Positions 16,892-25,519 of a stretch of DNA of 64,000 nucleotides are shown here, in pieces. Source of the DNA: Pseudomonadota bacterium (lineage in GTDB: Bacteria; Pseudomonadota; Gammaproteobacteria; Burkholderiales; Thiobacillaceae); assembly GCA_021811235.1 (NCBI GenBank), contig JAJZPG010000003.1, positions 5,192-69,191 of the forward strand, given 5' to 3'. Numbering within the stretch: the first letter of the stretch is position 1; the number at the start of each line of letters is the position of its first letter. A program made the position numbers and the translations under genes. The notes under the pieces were generated by a model. That model did no database searches. It was not told the origin of the DNA and saw nothing but the letters and a program-made list of their open reading frames with translations.

Positions 16892-17537
16892 GAAATTGCG
16901 CCAGCTCGGCGAGCGCATCGGCATGATGAGCCTGCGCGAGCGCGTGTTCGTTTTCGTCGCCGTCGCCGTCGTCGCCCTGGCACTGGTCCAGGTCCTGCTG
17001 ATCGACGGCGGCCAGCAGCGCAGGCAGCGCGCCAACGAGCGCCTGCAGGCTGCCGACGCGGCGCTGGCGCAGATCGGGCAGCAACATCAGCTGCTTGCGG
17101 AACGGACGGGGCTGGACCCGGACCGGACGGCGCGCGAGGCGCTCGCCGCACAGGAGGCGAGACTGGCCGAGCTGGGCGCCGCGCTCGAAGCGCGCGAGCG
17201 TTCGCTGGTGCCGCCCGAGCGCATGCAGCAGGTGCTGAAGGAAGTGGTGCGGGGGCAGGACGGGGTGCGCGTCGTCGGCTTCAAGACCCTGAGCCCCCAG
17301 CCGGTTGCCCTCTCCGAAGGGGCGGACGCCATGCCGCCGGGGTTCTACCGGCATGGCTTCGAAATCACCGTGAGCGGTCCGTATGCCGGCCTTGTCGCCT
17401 ATCTCGAACGGCTGGAGTCGCTGCCGTGGCGTTTCACCTGGACCGAGGCGACGCTCGACGCCGCCACCCGCCCGGACCTGAAGCTGACCTTGACCGTGCA
17501 CACCCTGAGCCTGGAGGAAGCATGGCTGCGCGTATGA
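16881..17537 (+). CDS. mshJ: MSHA biogenesis protein MshJ (PilO/GspM-like)
   Basis: A 218-residue bitopic membrane protein. After LGERIGMMSLRERVFVF comes one transmembrane helix (about 21-42), then a coiled coil (about 45-115) and a periplasmic ferredoxin-like domain ending in SGPYAGLVAYLERLESLPWR, the usual PilO/GspM-type strand-helix. It should pair with the PilN-like protein in the alignment complex. It overlaps both neighbours. Confidence 0.85.
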   Translation: MGSEKLRQLGERIGMMSLRERVFVFVAVAVVALALVQVLLIDGGQQRRQRANERLQAADAALAQIGQQHQLLAERTGLDPDRTAREALAAQEARLAELGAALEARERSLVPPERMQQVLKEVVRGQDGVRVVGFKTLSPQPVALSEGADAMPPGFYRHGFEITVSGPYAGLVAYLERLESLPWRFTWTEATLDAATRPDLKLTLTVHTLSLEEAWLRV

Positions 17538-17851
17538 TGCAACGGGTTCTGCTGGTCGCGCTGCTTGCGGCACCGCTTGCGGCACGGGCCCTGACCGATC
17601 CGACTGCGCCGCCCGCAGCGCCGGGCGCCGCCGACGGGGCGTCCACCCCGGGCATCCCGCTCACGGGGATCAAGCGGGTTGCCGGGCGACGGATTGCGGT
17701 GATCGGGGGCAGGGAGATCGCCGAAGGCGGCCGCTACCAGGATGCGCGCGTGGTGCGCATCAGCGAAAGCGAAGTCGTGCTGCGCCGCGGCGGCGAGACG
17801 ACGGTGCTCAGGCTCTATCCGCAGGTCGAGAAGCGGCCGCGCGGCAAATAA
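17522..17851 (+). CDS. mshK: MSHA biogenesis protein MshK
   Basis: A 109-residue exported protein. The signal peptide ends about ARA, and the mature part begins LTDPTAPP, a motif shared by MshK and PilP-like lipoprotein/periplasmic partners of the secretin. The rest (GIKRVAGRRIAVIGGREIAEGG...) is the short beta domain of the family. It starts 16 bases inside mshJ; the ATG at 17534 is an alternative. It likely connects the inner-membrane complex to MshL. Confidence 0.8.
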   Translation: MAARMMQRVLLVALLAAPLAARALTDPTAPPAAPGAADGASTPGIPLTGIKRVAGRRIAVIGGREIAEGGRYQDARVVRISESEVVLRRGGETTVLRLYPQVEKRPRGK

Positions 17852-17870
17852 GAAACAGGAGACATTGCGG

Positions 17871-19535
17871 ATGATGAAGCGTTTCACCTTATTGCTTGCC
17901 GGGCCGCTCGTGCTGTCGGGCTGCGCGGCGACGCTGACGCCGCGCGAGACCCAGCAGGCGATCCGGCAGGAAGTCGCGCAGGCGGCCCAGCCGCAGCCGG
18001 CTGCGCAGCCGATGACCGAGGAGCAGGTACGTGCCGCACTGATGCCGCCGCTCAAGCTGGAGCTGCCCAAGACCGCCGCCGCCCCGGTGGAGCCGCGCTT
18101 CGACCTGGTGGTCAACGGCGCGCCGGCACAGGACGTGTTCATGGCGATCGTGTCGGGTACGCGCTACAGCATGCTGGTGCATCCCGAGGTGGGCGGAACG
18201 ATTTCCGCCAACCTCAAGAACGTCACCGTGCCCGAGGCGATGTCGTCGATCCGCGAGCTGTACGGCTACGACTACACGATCGAGGGGCGCCGCGTCATGG
18301 TGCAGCCGCTGACGCCGCAGACCCGCATCTTCAAGGTCAACTATCTCGCCGGCACGCGGTCCGGCGCGTCGGACACGCGGGTGATCTCCGGCTCCGTCAG
18401 CGCCGCCTCGGGCAGCGGCGGCACCGCCGGGAGCAGCGGCGGCAGCACACAGAAATCGCTGGAAACCAGCAAGATCAGCACTTCGCTCAACTCGGATTTC
18501 TGGGGCGAACTGAAGATGGCGCTCGACGCCATCGTCGGCGAATCGGGCAAGGTGATCCTGAGCCCGCAGTCCGGCGTCGTCGTAGTGAAGGCGCCGCCGC
18601 GCACCATGCGCGAAGTCGAGCGCTTCCTCAAGGCCACCGCGCTGGCGGTCGAACGCCAGGTCATGCTGGAGGCGAAGATCATCGAGGTGCAGCTGAAGGA
18701 CGGTTTCCAGACCGGGATCAACTGGTCGGTCCTGCACGACGGCCAGCACCAATACTCGTCCGGCGCGAACACCGGCAATTTCGACCTGGTGACGGCCGCC
18801 GCCACCGGCTCGCTGGCCGACGTGCTCGGCAGCGGCCTGCCCGCGGCCGCCGGCAGGTCGGACGGCATCTTCGGCCTCGCGTTCCAGACCAAGAGCTTCG
18901 CCGCGCTGATCAACTTCCTGGAAACCCAGGGCTCGGTGCATGTGTTGTCGAGTCCGCGCATCGCCGCGCTCAACAACCAGAAGGCGGTGCTCAGGGTCGG
19001 CACCGACGATTTCTTCGTGACCAACGTGTCGACCACCAGCAACACCGGCGGCGCCGGCACCACCACCACGCCGAGTGTGACCTTGCAGCCGTTCTTCTCC
19101 GGCATCGCGCTCGACGTCACGCCGCAGATCGACGAGAAGGGCCGCATCACCCTGCACGTGCGACCCTCGGTCAGCGTGGTGACGGAAAAGGTCAAGAACA
19201 TCGACGCCGGCGAAGCCGGCAAGCTGACATTGCCGCTCGCATCCAGCGCCGTGTCGGAAACCGACAGCATCGTGCAGGTGGAAGACGGCCGCATCGTCGC
19301 CATCGGCGGCATGATGAAGCAGTCCTTCGACGGCAGCGCCAACCGCGTGCCCGGGATCGGCAGCGTGCCGCTGCTGGGCTACTTCTTCGGCAACACCAAC
19401 CGCAGCGCGGTGAAGAGCGAACTGGTGATCCTGATCAAACCCACCGTCATCGACAGCCAGGAGGATTGGCAGGCCGATGCCGAGGCCACCCGTGCACGCC
19501 TCGAACAATTCGAAGGTCGCCCACCGACGCCATGA
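17871..19535 (+). CDS. mshL: MSHA outer-membrane secretin MshL
   Basis: A 554-residue secretin lipoprotein. The signal peptide ends in a lipobox LSGC with Cys at residue 18. An STN/N0-type domain covers about residues 80-150 (YSMLVHPEVGGTISANLKNV), followed by a Ser/Gly-rich linker near 180-200. The secretin domain runs from ~260 to ~530, with VEDGRIVAIGGMMKQ and VPLLGYFFGN, the signature end motifs. AGGAG at 17858-17862 supports the start at 17871. It forms the channel through which the pilus leaves. It ends in an ATGA overlap with mshM. Confidence 0.94.
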   Translation: MMKRFTLLLAGPLVLSGCAATLTPRETQQAIRQEVAQAAQPQPAAQPMTEEQVRAALMPPLKLELPKTAAAPVEPRFDLVVNGAPAQDVFMAIVSGTRYSMLVHPEVGGTISANLKNVTVPEAMSSIRELYGYDYTIEGRRVMVQPLTPQTRIFKVNYLAGTRSGASDTRVISGSVSAASGSGGTAGSSGGSTQKSLETSKISTSLNSDFWGELKMALDAIVGESGKVILSPQSGVVVVKAPPRTMREVERFLKATALAVERQVMLEAKIIEVQLKDGFQTGINWSVLHDGQHQYSSGANTGNFDLVTAAATGSLADVLGSGLPAAAGRSDGIFGLAFQTKSFAALINFLETQGSVHVLSSPRIAALNNQKAVLRVGTDDFFVTNVSTTSNTGGAGTTTTPSVTLQPFFSGIALDVTPQIDEKGRITLHVRPSVSVVTEKVKNIDAGEAGKLTLPLASSAVSETDSIVQVEDGRIVAIGGMMKQSFDGSANRVPGIGSVPLLGYFFGNTNRSAVKSELVILIKPTVIDSQEDWQADAEATRARLEQFEGRPPTP

Positions 19536-20548
19536 CCGTCCTGGCGTTCCCCCGTCCCCGCGCTGCCAAGCCCCCGCGCCGCGTTGATCCGGAGGACGGG
19601 GGGCGGACACGATGGGCCGGTGCCGGCGGCGCGCTGTCCTATCTGGCGCATTTCGGATTGGCCGAGGCGCCTTTCGGCCTGACTCCGGATACCGATTTCT
19701 TCTTCGCCTCGCCGCCGCATCAGGAGGCGCTCAACACACTCCTCTACGCGCTGGAAAACGGCGAGGGCTTCATCAGGATCGTCGGCGCGGTCGGCACCGG
19801 CAAGACCCTGCTGTGCCGCACCCTGCTGGCTTCGCTTCCCCCGGCTTGCCGGGCGGCCTATCTCCCCAATCCCGCGCTCGATCCTGCCGGCATCCTGCTC
19901 GCGGTTGCGGAGGAGCTGGGCATCAGGCCGAAGGGCAACGAAAGCGACTACCGTCTGCACAAGGCCATCCAGTCGCGGCTGATCGCGCTGGCCCGGCGCG
20001 ATACCCAGGTGGTGCTGATCATCGACGAGGCGCAGGCGATGCCGGTGGAAAGCCTGGAAACGGTGCGCCTGCTGTCCAATCTGGAAACCGAGAAGCGCAA
20101 GCTGCTGACGATCGTCCTGTTCGGCCAGCCGGAACTCGATGCGCGGCTGGAGGCCGTTCCGCAACTGAAGACGCGGATCAGTTTTCATGACCGTTTGCGT
20201 CCGCTGACGCGCGACGAACTCGCCGCCTACCTGGTGCACCGTGTGGGCCGGGCGGGGCATGGCGGCAGCGAACCCTTGTTCAGTCCGCGCGCCGTCAGGC
20301 GTTTGCACGCCGCCAGTGCGGGCGTCCCGCGCGTCGCCAATGTCATCGCCCACAAGGCGCTCATGCTCGCTTACGGCAAAGGCCGGCGTCGTGTGGGCGG
20401 ACGCGAGATGCGCCTCGCCGCGCGCGATACCCTGGCGGCGAAGCCGGGTCAGTACGCGGCGCGATGGGGATGGATCGCGCTGGCCCTCCTCGCAGGCGTG
20501 CTGGCCGGCGGCAGCTTCCAGCTGCTCGGGGCAGGCCGGCTGTTTTGA
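19532..20548 (+). CDS. mshM: MSHA biogenesis ATPase MshM (ExeA-like)
   Basis: A 338-residue AAA ATPase of the ExeA/MshM type. The family start motif YLAHFGLAEAPFGLTPDTDFFF lies at about residues 38-59, Walker A GAVGTGKT at 85-92 and Walker B LIIDEAQ at 162-168. A single hydrophobic helix ends the protein (about 313-334). ExeA-like proteins help place secretins by working on peptidoglycan, but no peptidoglycan-binding domain is visible here. It overlaps mshL by ATGA. Confidence 0.9.
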   Translation: MTVLAFPRPRAAKPPRRVDPEDGGRTRWAGAGGALSYLAHFGLAEAPFGLTPDTDFFFASPPHQEALNTLLYALENGEGFIRIVGAVGTGKTLLCRTLLASLPPACRAAYLPNPALDPAGILLAVAEELGIRPKGNESDYRLHKAIQSRLIALARRDTQVVLIIDEAQAMPVESLETVRLLSNLETEKRKLLTIVLFGQPELDARLEAVPQLKTRISFHDRLRPLTRDELAAYLVHRVGRAGHGGSEPLFSPRAVRRLHAASAGVPRVANVIAHKALMLAYGKGRRRVGGREMRLAARDTLAAKPGQYAARWGWIALALLAGVLAGGSFQLLGAGRLF

Positions 20549-20564
20549 TCGCCTTCGCTGGAAT

Positions 20565-21584
20565 ATGAGCATCATCAATCAAACCTTGCGCGAACTCGAC
20601 GCGCGCAAAGGCAGTTCGCTGCGGCATGCCGTGCCGGCGCCCCCCGTCGCGCTGCCGCGCCGGCGCCGCTGGGCGGTGGTCGGCGGCATGCTGTTGCTCG
20701 TCGTCGGCGGAACGGCATGGCTCATGTCCCGCTCCGCTGAGGATGCCGCGCCTGCTCCGACCGCCCCCCCGGCAAGGGTGCCGCTGCCGCCATCCCCGGC
20801 GCGTTCAGCTGTGCCTGTTCAGCCGGTGGCTGCATTGCCGGTGGCGGCTGCACCGCTGGCCGGCGCGCCGGACCAGGGTTCTCCCGGCAAGCCTGCCGGC
20901 CTGGAACCTGTTCCCGCGGAAGGGCGTGGCGTGGCGGACCGTCCTGAAGCGCTCCCGAGTCTCACGATGTCGGCCGCCTTGGCCACGCCAGCCATCCGCA
21001 AGGAAATCAAGGGCCGGACGCCGGAAGACCAAGCCGATGAGCTTTATCGCAAGGCCGTGATGCTGGTGCAGAAAGGCCGGGAAGACCAGGTCCGGCCTGT
21101 GCTGGAAGAGGCCGTCAGGCTCATGCCGGGGCACGTCGCCGCGCGCCAGATGCTGGCCACCCTGCTGAGCGAGTCCGGACAGGCGCAGGAAGCCGAGGCA
21201 GTATTGCGCGCCGGGCGCCTCGCCTCGCCGGATAACGCATGGTTTCCCCTCGGTCTTGCCCGGCTGCAGGCGGCGCGCGGCGACGTCGAGGGCGCTGCCG
21301 CCACCCTGTCGGGCGGGCTCGAGGCGCGCGGCGTCACTGCAGAGTACCGCGCCACGCTGGCGGCCCTGTATCTGCGTCTCGGTCAGCATCCCGAAGCCGC
21401 TCAGCAGTACGAGCAGGCACTCCGGCTGCAGTCCGGGAACGGTAACTGGTGGATCGGACTGGGGCTTGCCCTCGAGGGGCAGGGCAGGGGCAGCGAAGCG
21501 CGTCAGGCCTATAGCCGTGCGCTCGCGGCCGGCGATCTGCCAGACAAACTCGTCGAGTTTGTCCGAACGAAGTTGGCCCGCTGA
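20565..21584 (+). CDS. mshN: MSHA biogenesis protein MshN (TPR)
   Basis: A 339-residue bitopic protein. MSIINQTLRELDARK is the usual MshN start, then one transmembrane helix (about 37-56), a Pro/Ala-rich periplasmic stretch (57-150) and tetratricopeptide repeats (about 165-330; ADELYRKAVMLVQKG, HPEAAQQYEQALRLQSG). It probably acts as a periplasmic scaffold. It is the last gene of the pilus locus; I see no clear terminator after it. Confidence 0.88.
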   Translation: MSIINQTLRELDARKGSSLRHAVPAPPVALPRRRRWAVVGGMLLLVVGGTAWLMSRSAEDAAPAPTAPPARVPLPPSPARSAVPVQPVAALPVAAAPLAGAPDQGSPGKPAGLEPVPAEGRGVADRPEALPSLTMSAALATPAIRKEIKGRTPEDQADELYRKAVMLVQKGREDQVRPVLEEAVRLMPGHVAARQMLATLLSESGQAQEAEAVLRAGRLASPDNAWFPLGLARLQAARGDVEGAAATLSGGLEARGVTAEYRATLAALYLRLGQHPEAAQQYEQALRLQSGNGNWWIGLGLALEGQGRGSEARQAYSRALAAGDLPDKLVEFVRTKLAR

Positions 21585-21677
21585 GCGGTTCGGCGTGGGC
21601 GATCGGAGCATGGCGCATGCAGACTGCGGAATCAGCGAGGCGCGTATCCGTTCGGTGTCGCCTTGTTGTAATTTGAC

Positions 21678-21744
21678 AACGCAAAATTGCGTTAATTGAA
21701 GAAAGTTAACAGATTGTGGTTTTCTTTTGCCGATTTGTTAGAAT
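21678..21744 (+). promoter_or_regulatory. AT-rich control region of the Ala/Pro-rich lipoprotein gene
   Basis: The 239-base gap after mshN turns AT-rich from about 21665. It holds a 6-bp inverted repeat AACGCA-AAAT-TGCGTT (21678-21693) overlapping a TTGACA (21673-21678), and a TAGAAT -10-like hexamer at 21739-21744. Spacings are not ideal (TTGTGG at 21714-21719 is 19 bases from TAGAAT), so the exact promoter is unsure. Confidence 0.35.
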
Positions 21745-21823
21745 TCCGCGCGTCGGCTGGATCACAAGTCCCGGACCGATCTCTGGTGTGGGTTTTAATA
21801 TTTGTAAGTAAAGGGAAAATCAA

Positions 21824-22066
21824 ATGAAATATTCCGTTCTCCTGGCTGCTCTGCTGGCTGCTTCCATGACCGCTTGCGGCCAAAAAGAAGAAGCTGCTGC
21901 TCCCGCTGAAGCTCCTGCTGCTGAGGCTCCCGCTGCCGAAGCTCCCGCTGCTGAAGCGCCTGCTGCCGAAGCGCCCGCTGCTGACGCTGCTGCTCCCGCT
22001 GAAGCGCCTGCTGCCGACGCTGCTCCCGCCGACGCTGCTGCTCCGGCTCCCGCTCCCGCTCAGTAA
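21824..22066 (+). CDS. small Ala/Pro/Glu-repeat lipoprotein
   Basis: An 80-residue protein with a lipoprotein signal: a hydrophobic run of Leu/Ala and then SMTAC, Cys at about 18. The rest is almost only Ala, Pro, Glu and Asp, in five-residue repeats of the type APAAE changing to APAAD. It should be an extended acidic lipid-anchored tail in the periplasm or outer membrane. Alanine codons are mostly GCT, unlike the GCC/GCG of its neighbours, as often seen in very highly expressed or repeat-expanded genes. It has its own AT-rich upstream region and a strong terminator. The function is unknown. Confidence 0.8.
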   Translation: MKYSVLLAALLAASMTACGQKEEAAAPAEAPAAEAPAAEAPAAEAPAAEAPAADAAAPAEAPAADAAPADAAAPAPAPAQ

Positions 22067-22083
22067 TACCGGGATCAGGAACG

Positions 22084-22112
22084 AAAAACCGGCCTTCGGG
22101 CCGGTTTTTTTT
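22084..22112 (+). terminator. rho-independent terminator
   Basis: Stem CCGGCC-TTCG-GGCCGG flanked by five A on the left and eight T on the right, 18 bases after the lipoprotein stop. The A tract also makes it work for the convergent aminotransferase gene on the minus strand. Confidence 0.93.
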
Positions 22113-22143
22113 CGCCTGCGTTTCCTCCGTATAGGTTGGGCGC

Positions 22144-23313
22144 TTATCGCCCCAGGAATGCATCCAGCCGGTAGACGGCTTCCTCCAGGCGTGGCAGTGG
22201 CTGCGTGTAGGCCATGCGCAGGAAGCGCTGCGGCTGATGCCTGCCGAAATCGAGGCCGGGCGTGACCGCCACCCCCGCCTCTTCCAGCAGGCTCTGGGCA
22301 AACCGGAAGCTGTCGTCGGTATGCGCACTGCTGTCGGCATACAGATAGAACGCGCCATGCGGGTTGACCGGAACGGCAAACCCGCGCGCGCGCAAAGCCG
22401 GCAGCAGGAAATCTCGTCGCGCCTGCAGTTCGGCCTTGCGTGCTTCGAGCTCGGCGAGCGAGTCGGGGCGGAATGCCGCCAGGGCCGCATGCTGAGCCGG
22501 CGTAGGCGCAGCGAGAAACAGGTTCTGCGCCAGCCGTTCGAGTGCCGGCATGGCCCAGGCTGGGGCCACCAGCCAGCCAAGCCGCCAGCCGGTCATCAGG
22601 AAGTACTTCGAGAAGCTGTTGACGACGAAGACGTCGTCCCAGCGCGCCGCACTGTGTTCGCCGCCGTCGTAGGTCAGTGCGAGATAGATTTCATCGACGA
22701 TCAGGGCGATGCCCCGATCCGCACACCAGCCATGGATGCGTTCCAGTTCGGCGGGCCGGATGGCGGTGCCGGTGGGGTTCGACGGGCTGGCGATCAGCAC
22801 CGCGCGGGTGGCGAGGGTGGCATGGCGCTCGATCAGGTCGAGGCTGAGCTGGAAGCCGCTGCTGGCGTCGACCGGCACGCTGACCGCGCGTGCCTCGCAG
22901 AAGCGGGCGAAGTGGCGGTTGCAGGGATAGCCGGGATCGGCCATCAGCACTTCGTCGCCAGGGCCGGCCAGGAGCCCCAGCGCCAGCAGCAGCGCGCCGG
23001 ATGCGCCCGGGGTGACGACGACGCGCGCAGCATCCACCTGCGCCTGCCAGCGCGACGCGTAAAACCCGGCGATGGCTTCGCGCAGCGCGGTCAGGCCCAG
23101 CGCGCTGGTGTAGTGCGTGTGGCCGGCACGCAGCGCGGCGACGCCAGCCTCGACGATGGACGCCGGGGTCGCGAAGTCGGGTTCGCCGATCTCGAGATGG
23201 ATGATGTCGCGTCCGCTGGCCTGCAGTGCCTGCGCTCGCGCCAGGATATCCATCACGTGGAACGGGGCGATGTCGCCGATGCGCCCTGCCGTGTGGGGTT
23301 GCCTGGTGTTCAT
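22144..23313 (-). CDS. class I/II PLP-dependent aminotransferase
   Basis: A 389-residue cytoplasmic fold-type I aminotransferase. It has IIHLEIGEPDFATP near the N-terminus, SPSNPTGTAI around 180, VDEIYLAL around 210, and the PLP-lysine motif NSFSKYFLMTGWRLGW near 240. The conserved Arg lies in the C-terminal FLRMAYTQPL. The closest group is the aspartate/alanine-type transaminases; the substrate cannot be told from sequence. The ATG at 23313 overlaps the stop of mtfA by four bases, so the two are probably coupled. Confidence 0.9.
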   Translation of the reverse strand: MNTRQPHTAGRIGDIAPFHVMDILARAQALQASGRDIIHLEIGEPDFATPASIVEAGVAALRAGHTHYTSALGLTALREAIAGFYASRWQAQVDAARVVVTPGASGALLLALGLLAGPGDEVLMADPGYPCNRHFARFCEARAVSVPVDASSGFQLSLDLIERHATLATRAVLIASPSNPTGTAIRPAELERIHGWCADRGIALIVDEIYLALTYDGGEHSAARWDDVFVVNSFSKYFLMTGWRLGWLVAPAWAMPALERLAQNLFLAAPTPAQHAALAAFRPDSLAELEARKAELQARRDFLLPALRARGFAVPVNPHGAFYLYADSSAHTDDSFRFAQSLLEEAGVAVTPGLDFGRHQPQRFLRMAYTQPLPRLEEAVYRLDAFLGR

Positions 23314-24083
23314 GCCCCGCCTCCCAGACGTGCCAGCGGATGCTGGCGGTAAAACAGCTTCAATTGCGCATACACCGCCGGATACTCGGCGTGCAGCAGT
23401 TGCGGCGTTTCGAAGAACGCTTCGGTCAGCACGGCGAAAAATTCCGCCGGCGCGCTGCTGGCGTAGGGGTCGAGCGCGGTGTCCTCGCCGGCATCGACGC
23501 GCGCGCAGAAGTCTTCGTACGCGCTGCCGAAATCGTGCGCCCACGCCGTGGCGCTCATTCCCCGATGGAGCGGAGGAAAGCCGTTGGCGTCGCCGTTCAG
23601 CATGTCGAGCTTGTGGGCGAATTCGTGCAGCACGACGTTGAATCCGTCGGCCTGTCCGCTGGCTTCGACATCGGCGAGCGAGAGCACCAGCGGCCCACCG
23701 TGCCAGGACTCGCCGGCGAGGATGTCGCGCGTATGGTGCACGACGCCGGCTTCGTCCATCTCCTCGCGCGGCCTCAGGAATTCATCGGGGTAGAGAATGA
23801 TCTCGTTCCAGCCGCGATAGCTGTCTTCGGCGAGATTGAGCGTCAACAGGCAGGCCTGCACGGCGATGGCGAGCTGCACGACATCGTCGACCTCGGCGCC
23901 GCCCGCCGCGGAGAAGGTCTTGTCGTGCAGCAGCAGGCTGGCGGATTCGCGCAGGCGCCGGAGTTCGTCGGGTGTGAGCCCGTGCAGGATCGGCAGACGC
24001 CCGACCGTGCTGCGGAACGCGTCGGGCGGAACGAGGTGGCGGCGCAGAATACGGTCGCGGCGCCAGCGGGCGAACCAGCTCAT
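23310..24083 (-). CDS. mtfA: MtfA-family zinc metallopeptidase
   Basis: A 257-residue soluble protein of the MtfA family. It has HEFAHKLDM at 153-161 giving the HExxH zinc motif, and a downstream Glu-rich segment APAEFFAVLTEAFFE that should hold the third ligand. In enterobacteria MtfA binds the repressor Mlc and has aminopeptidase activity; whether that applies here is unknown. It lies between rmuC and the aminotransferase gene on the same strand, four bases from rmuC. Confidence 0.9.
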   Translation of the reverse strand: MSWFARWRRDRILRRHLVPPDAFRSTVGRLPILHGLTPDELRRLRESASLLLHDKTFSAAGGAEVDDVVQLAIAVQACLLTLNLAEDSYRGWNEIILYPDEFLRPREEMDEAGVVHHTRDILAGESWHGGPLVLSLADVEASGQADGFNVVLHEFAHKLDMLNGDANGFPPLHRGMSATAWAHDFGSAYEDFCARVDAGEDTALDPYASSAPAEFFAVLTEAFFETPQLLHAEYPAVYAQLKLFYRQHPLARLGGGA

Positions 24084-24087
24084 GCCG

Positions 24088-25380
24088 TCAGTCGTCGGCG
24101 TCGAGCAGACGGGTGGCCGCCGTATCCGGGTGCTCGAGCTCGACCCGCTCGATCTGGGCGAAGCGCTTGCTGATCTTGTCGCTGGAAATGCGCACCTCGC
24201 TGACGTCCTTGTTGGCCTGCTCGATGTGGACGGCGAGCTTCTTCATGCGCTCGTCGAAGCGTGCGAAGTCCTTCGCCAGTTTGGAAAGTTCGTCCTTGAT
24301 CACGTGCGCCATGCGCCGCGTTTCCGAATCGCGTATCACCGCGCGTGCGGTGTTCAGCACCGCCATCAGCGTGGTCGGCGAGGTGAGCCACACGCGTTTT
24401 TTCTGCGCGTGCTCGACCAGGTCGGGATGGTAGGCGTGGATCTCGGCGAACACGGCTTCCGCCGGCAGGAACATCACCGCGCCGTCGGAAGTCTCGCCCT
24501 CGACGATGTACTTGGCGGCGATGTCGTCGACGTGCTTCCTGACGTCGGCCTTGAACTGCCGCCGGGCGGCGTCGCGCTCGGCCGGCGGCAGGCTGTCGTC
24601 GAACATGCGGCTATAGTTTTCCAGCGGAAACTTGGAATCGACGCACACGGTGCCGGTCGGCTCCGGCAGGATCAGCACGCAGTCGGCGCGGGCGCCGCTT
24701 TTCAGGGTGTGCTGGAAGGCGTAGGCGTCGGGCGGCAGGCTGTTCCGCACCAGCGCTTCCAGCTGCACCTCGCCGAAGGCGCCGCGCGAGCGCTTGTCGC
24801 CGAGGATTTCCTGCAGGCTGACCACGTTGCTTGCGAGGCCCTCGATCTTCTTCTGCGCCTCGTCGATCACTGCCAGCCGCGCCATCACCGAGGTGAAGGT
24901 GTCGTTGGTCTTCTTGAAACCTTCGTCGAGGCGCTCGGCGACCTTGCCGGAGATCTCGCCCAGCCGCCCATCTACGGCCTGCGATAGCTGCTGCACGCGC
25001 TCACTGAATTGCGCGGTCATGCTTTTGAGCGTGTCCTGCAACAGGCTTTGCTCGGCGCGCCCCTGTTCGATCAGTTTTTCCAGCATCGCGGTCTGGAACT
25101 GGCCGAACTGGCCGGTGACGGTTTCGCGTGTTTCCGCCAGCCGCTCGGTTTGCGCCACCTGCAATGCGGCCAGCTGGGCCTGCATGCGGTCGGACTGCTG
25201 CGTGAGGCCCGTGTGCAGGTCGGTCAGCACCGCACGGTGGCGCGCCTCCATGTCCTGCGTCAGCAGGTCGGGCAGACCGGCCTGCTCGCGGTGCAGCGCC
25301 TGGATGCGCACCAGCAGCATGACGGCCAGGAGGACGAGCAGGGCAAGGGTGAGCAGCAGGGCGAGTTCGAAAGGTCGCAT
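24088..25380 (-). CDS. rmuC: RmuC-family protein
   Basis: A 430-residue protein. An N-terminal transmembrane helix (about 6-24) is followed by a long coiled coil (about 30-170) and the RmuC domain (about 175-400), with VDSKFPLENYSRM and GETSDGAVMFLPAEAVFAEI, both characteristic. RmuC limits DNA inversions at short inverted repeats in E. coli, and the domain is nuclease-like. It is probably membrane-tethered with the domain in the cytoplasm. The 139 bases upstream hold no gene. Confidence 0.93.
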   Translation of the reverse strand: MRPFELALLLTLALLVLLAVMLLVRIQALHREQAGLPDLLTQDMEARHRAVLTDLHTGLTQQSDRMQAQLAALQVAQTERLAETRETVTGQFGQFQTAMLEKLIEQGRAEQSLLQDTLKSMTAQFSERVQQLSQAVDGRLGEISGKVAERLDEGFKKTNDTFTSVMARLAVIDEAQKKIEGLASNVVSLQEILGDKRSRGAFGEVQLEALVRNSLPPDAYAFQHTLKSGARADCVLILPEPTGTVCVDSKFPLENYSRMFDDSLPPAERDAARRQFKADVRKHVDDIAAKYIVEGETSDGAVMFLPAEAVFAEIHAYHPDLVEHAQKKRVWLTSPTTLMAVLNTARAVIRDSETRRMAHVIKDELSKLAKDFARFDERMKKLAVHIEQANKDVSEVRISSDKISKRFAQIERVELEHPDTAATRLLDADD

Positions 25381-25519
25381 GGCCGTGATTTTACCCGCAG
25401 CAGGCGGTTGCCCGGCGACTTCTCGAACAACCCGGCGTTATGCTGCCGGCCGGGAGACGCGTGATGGCGGATCGATTGTTGGGGCGATTCCGATGAGAGT
25501 CAGGCCGGCCGGCGTCGCG

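Noticed and set aside
21584-21670. Terminator after mshN
   Set aside because: No stem of useful length followed by a T run; AACGCA/TGCGTT further on is short and not followed by T.
21900-22060. CRISPR or DNA repeat array in the Ala/Pro-rich gene
   Set aside because: The repeats are coding pentads in frame with no constant spacer; there is no cas gene nearby.
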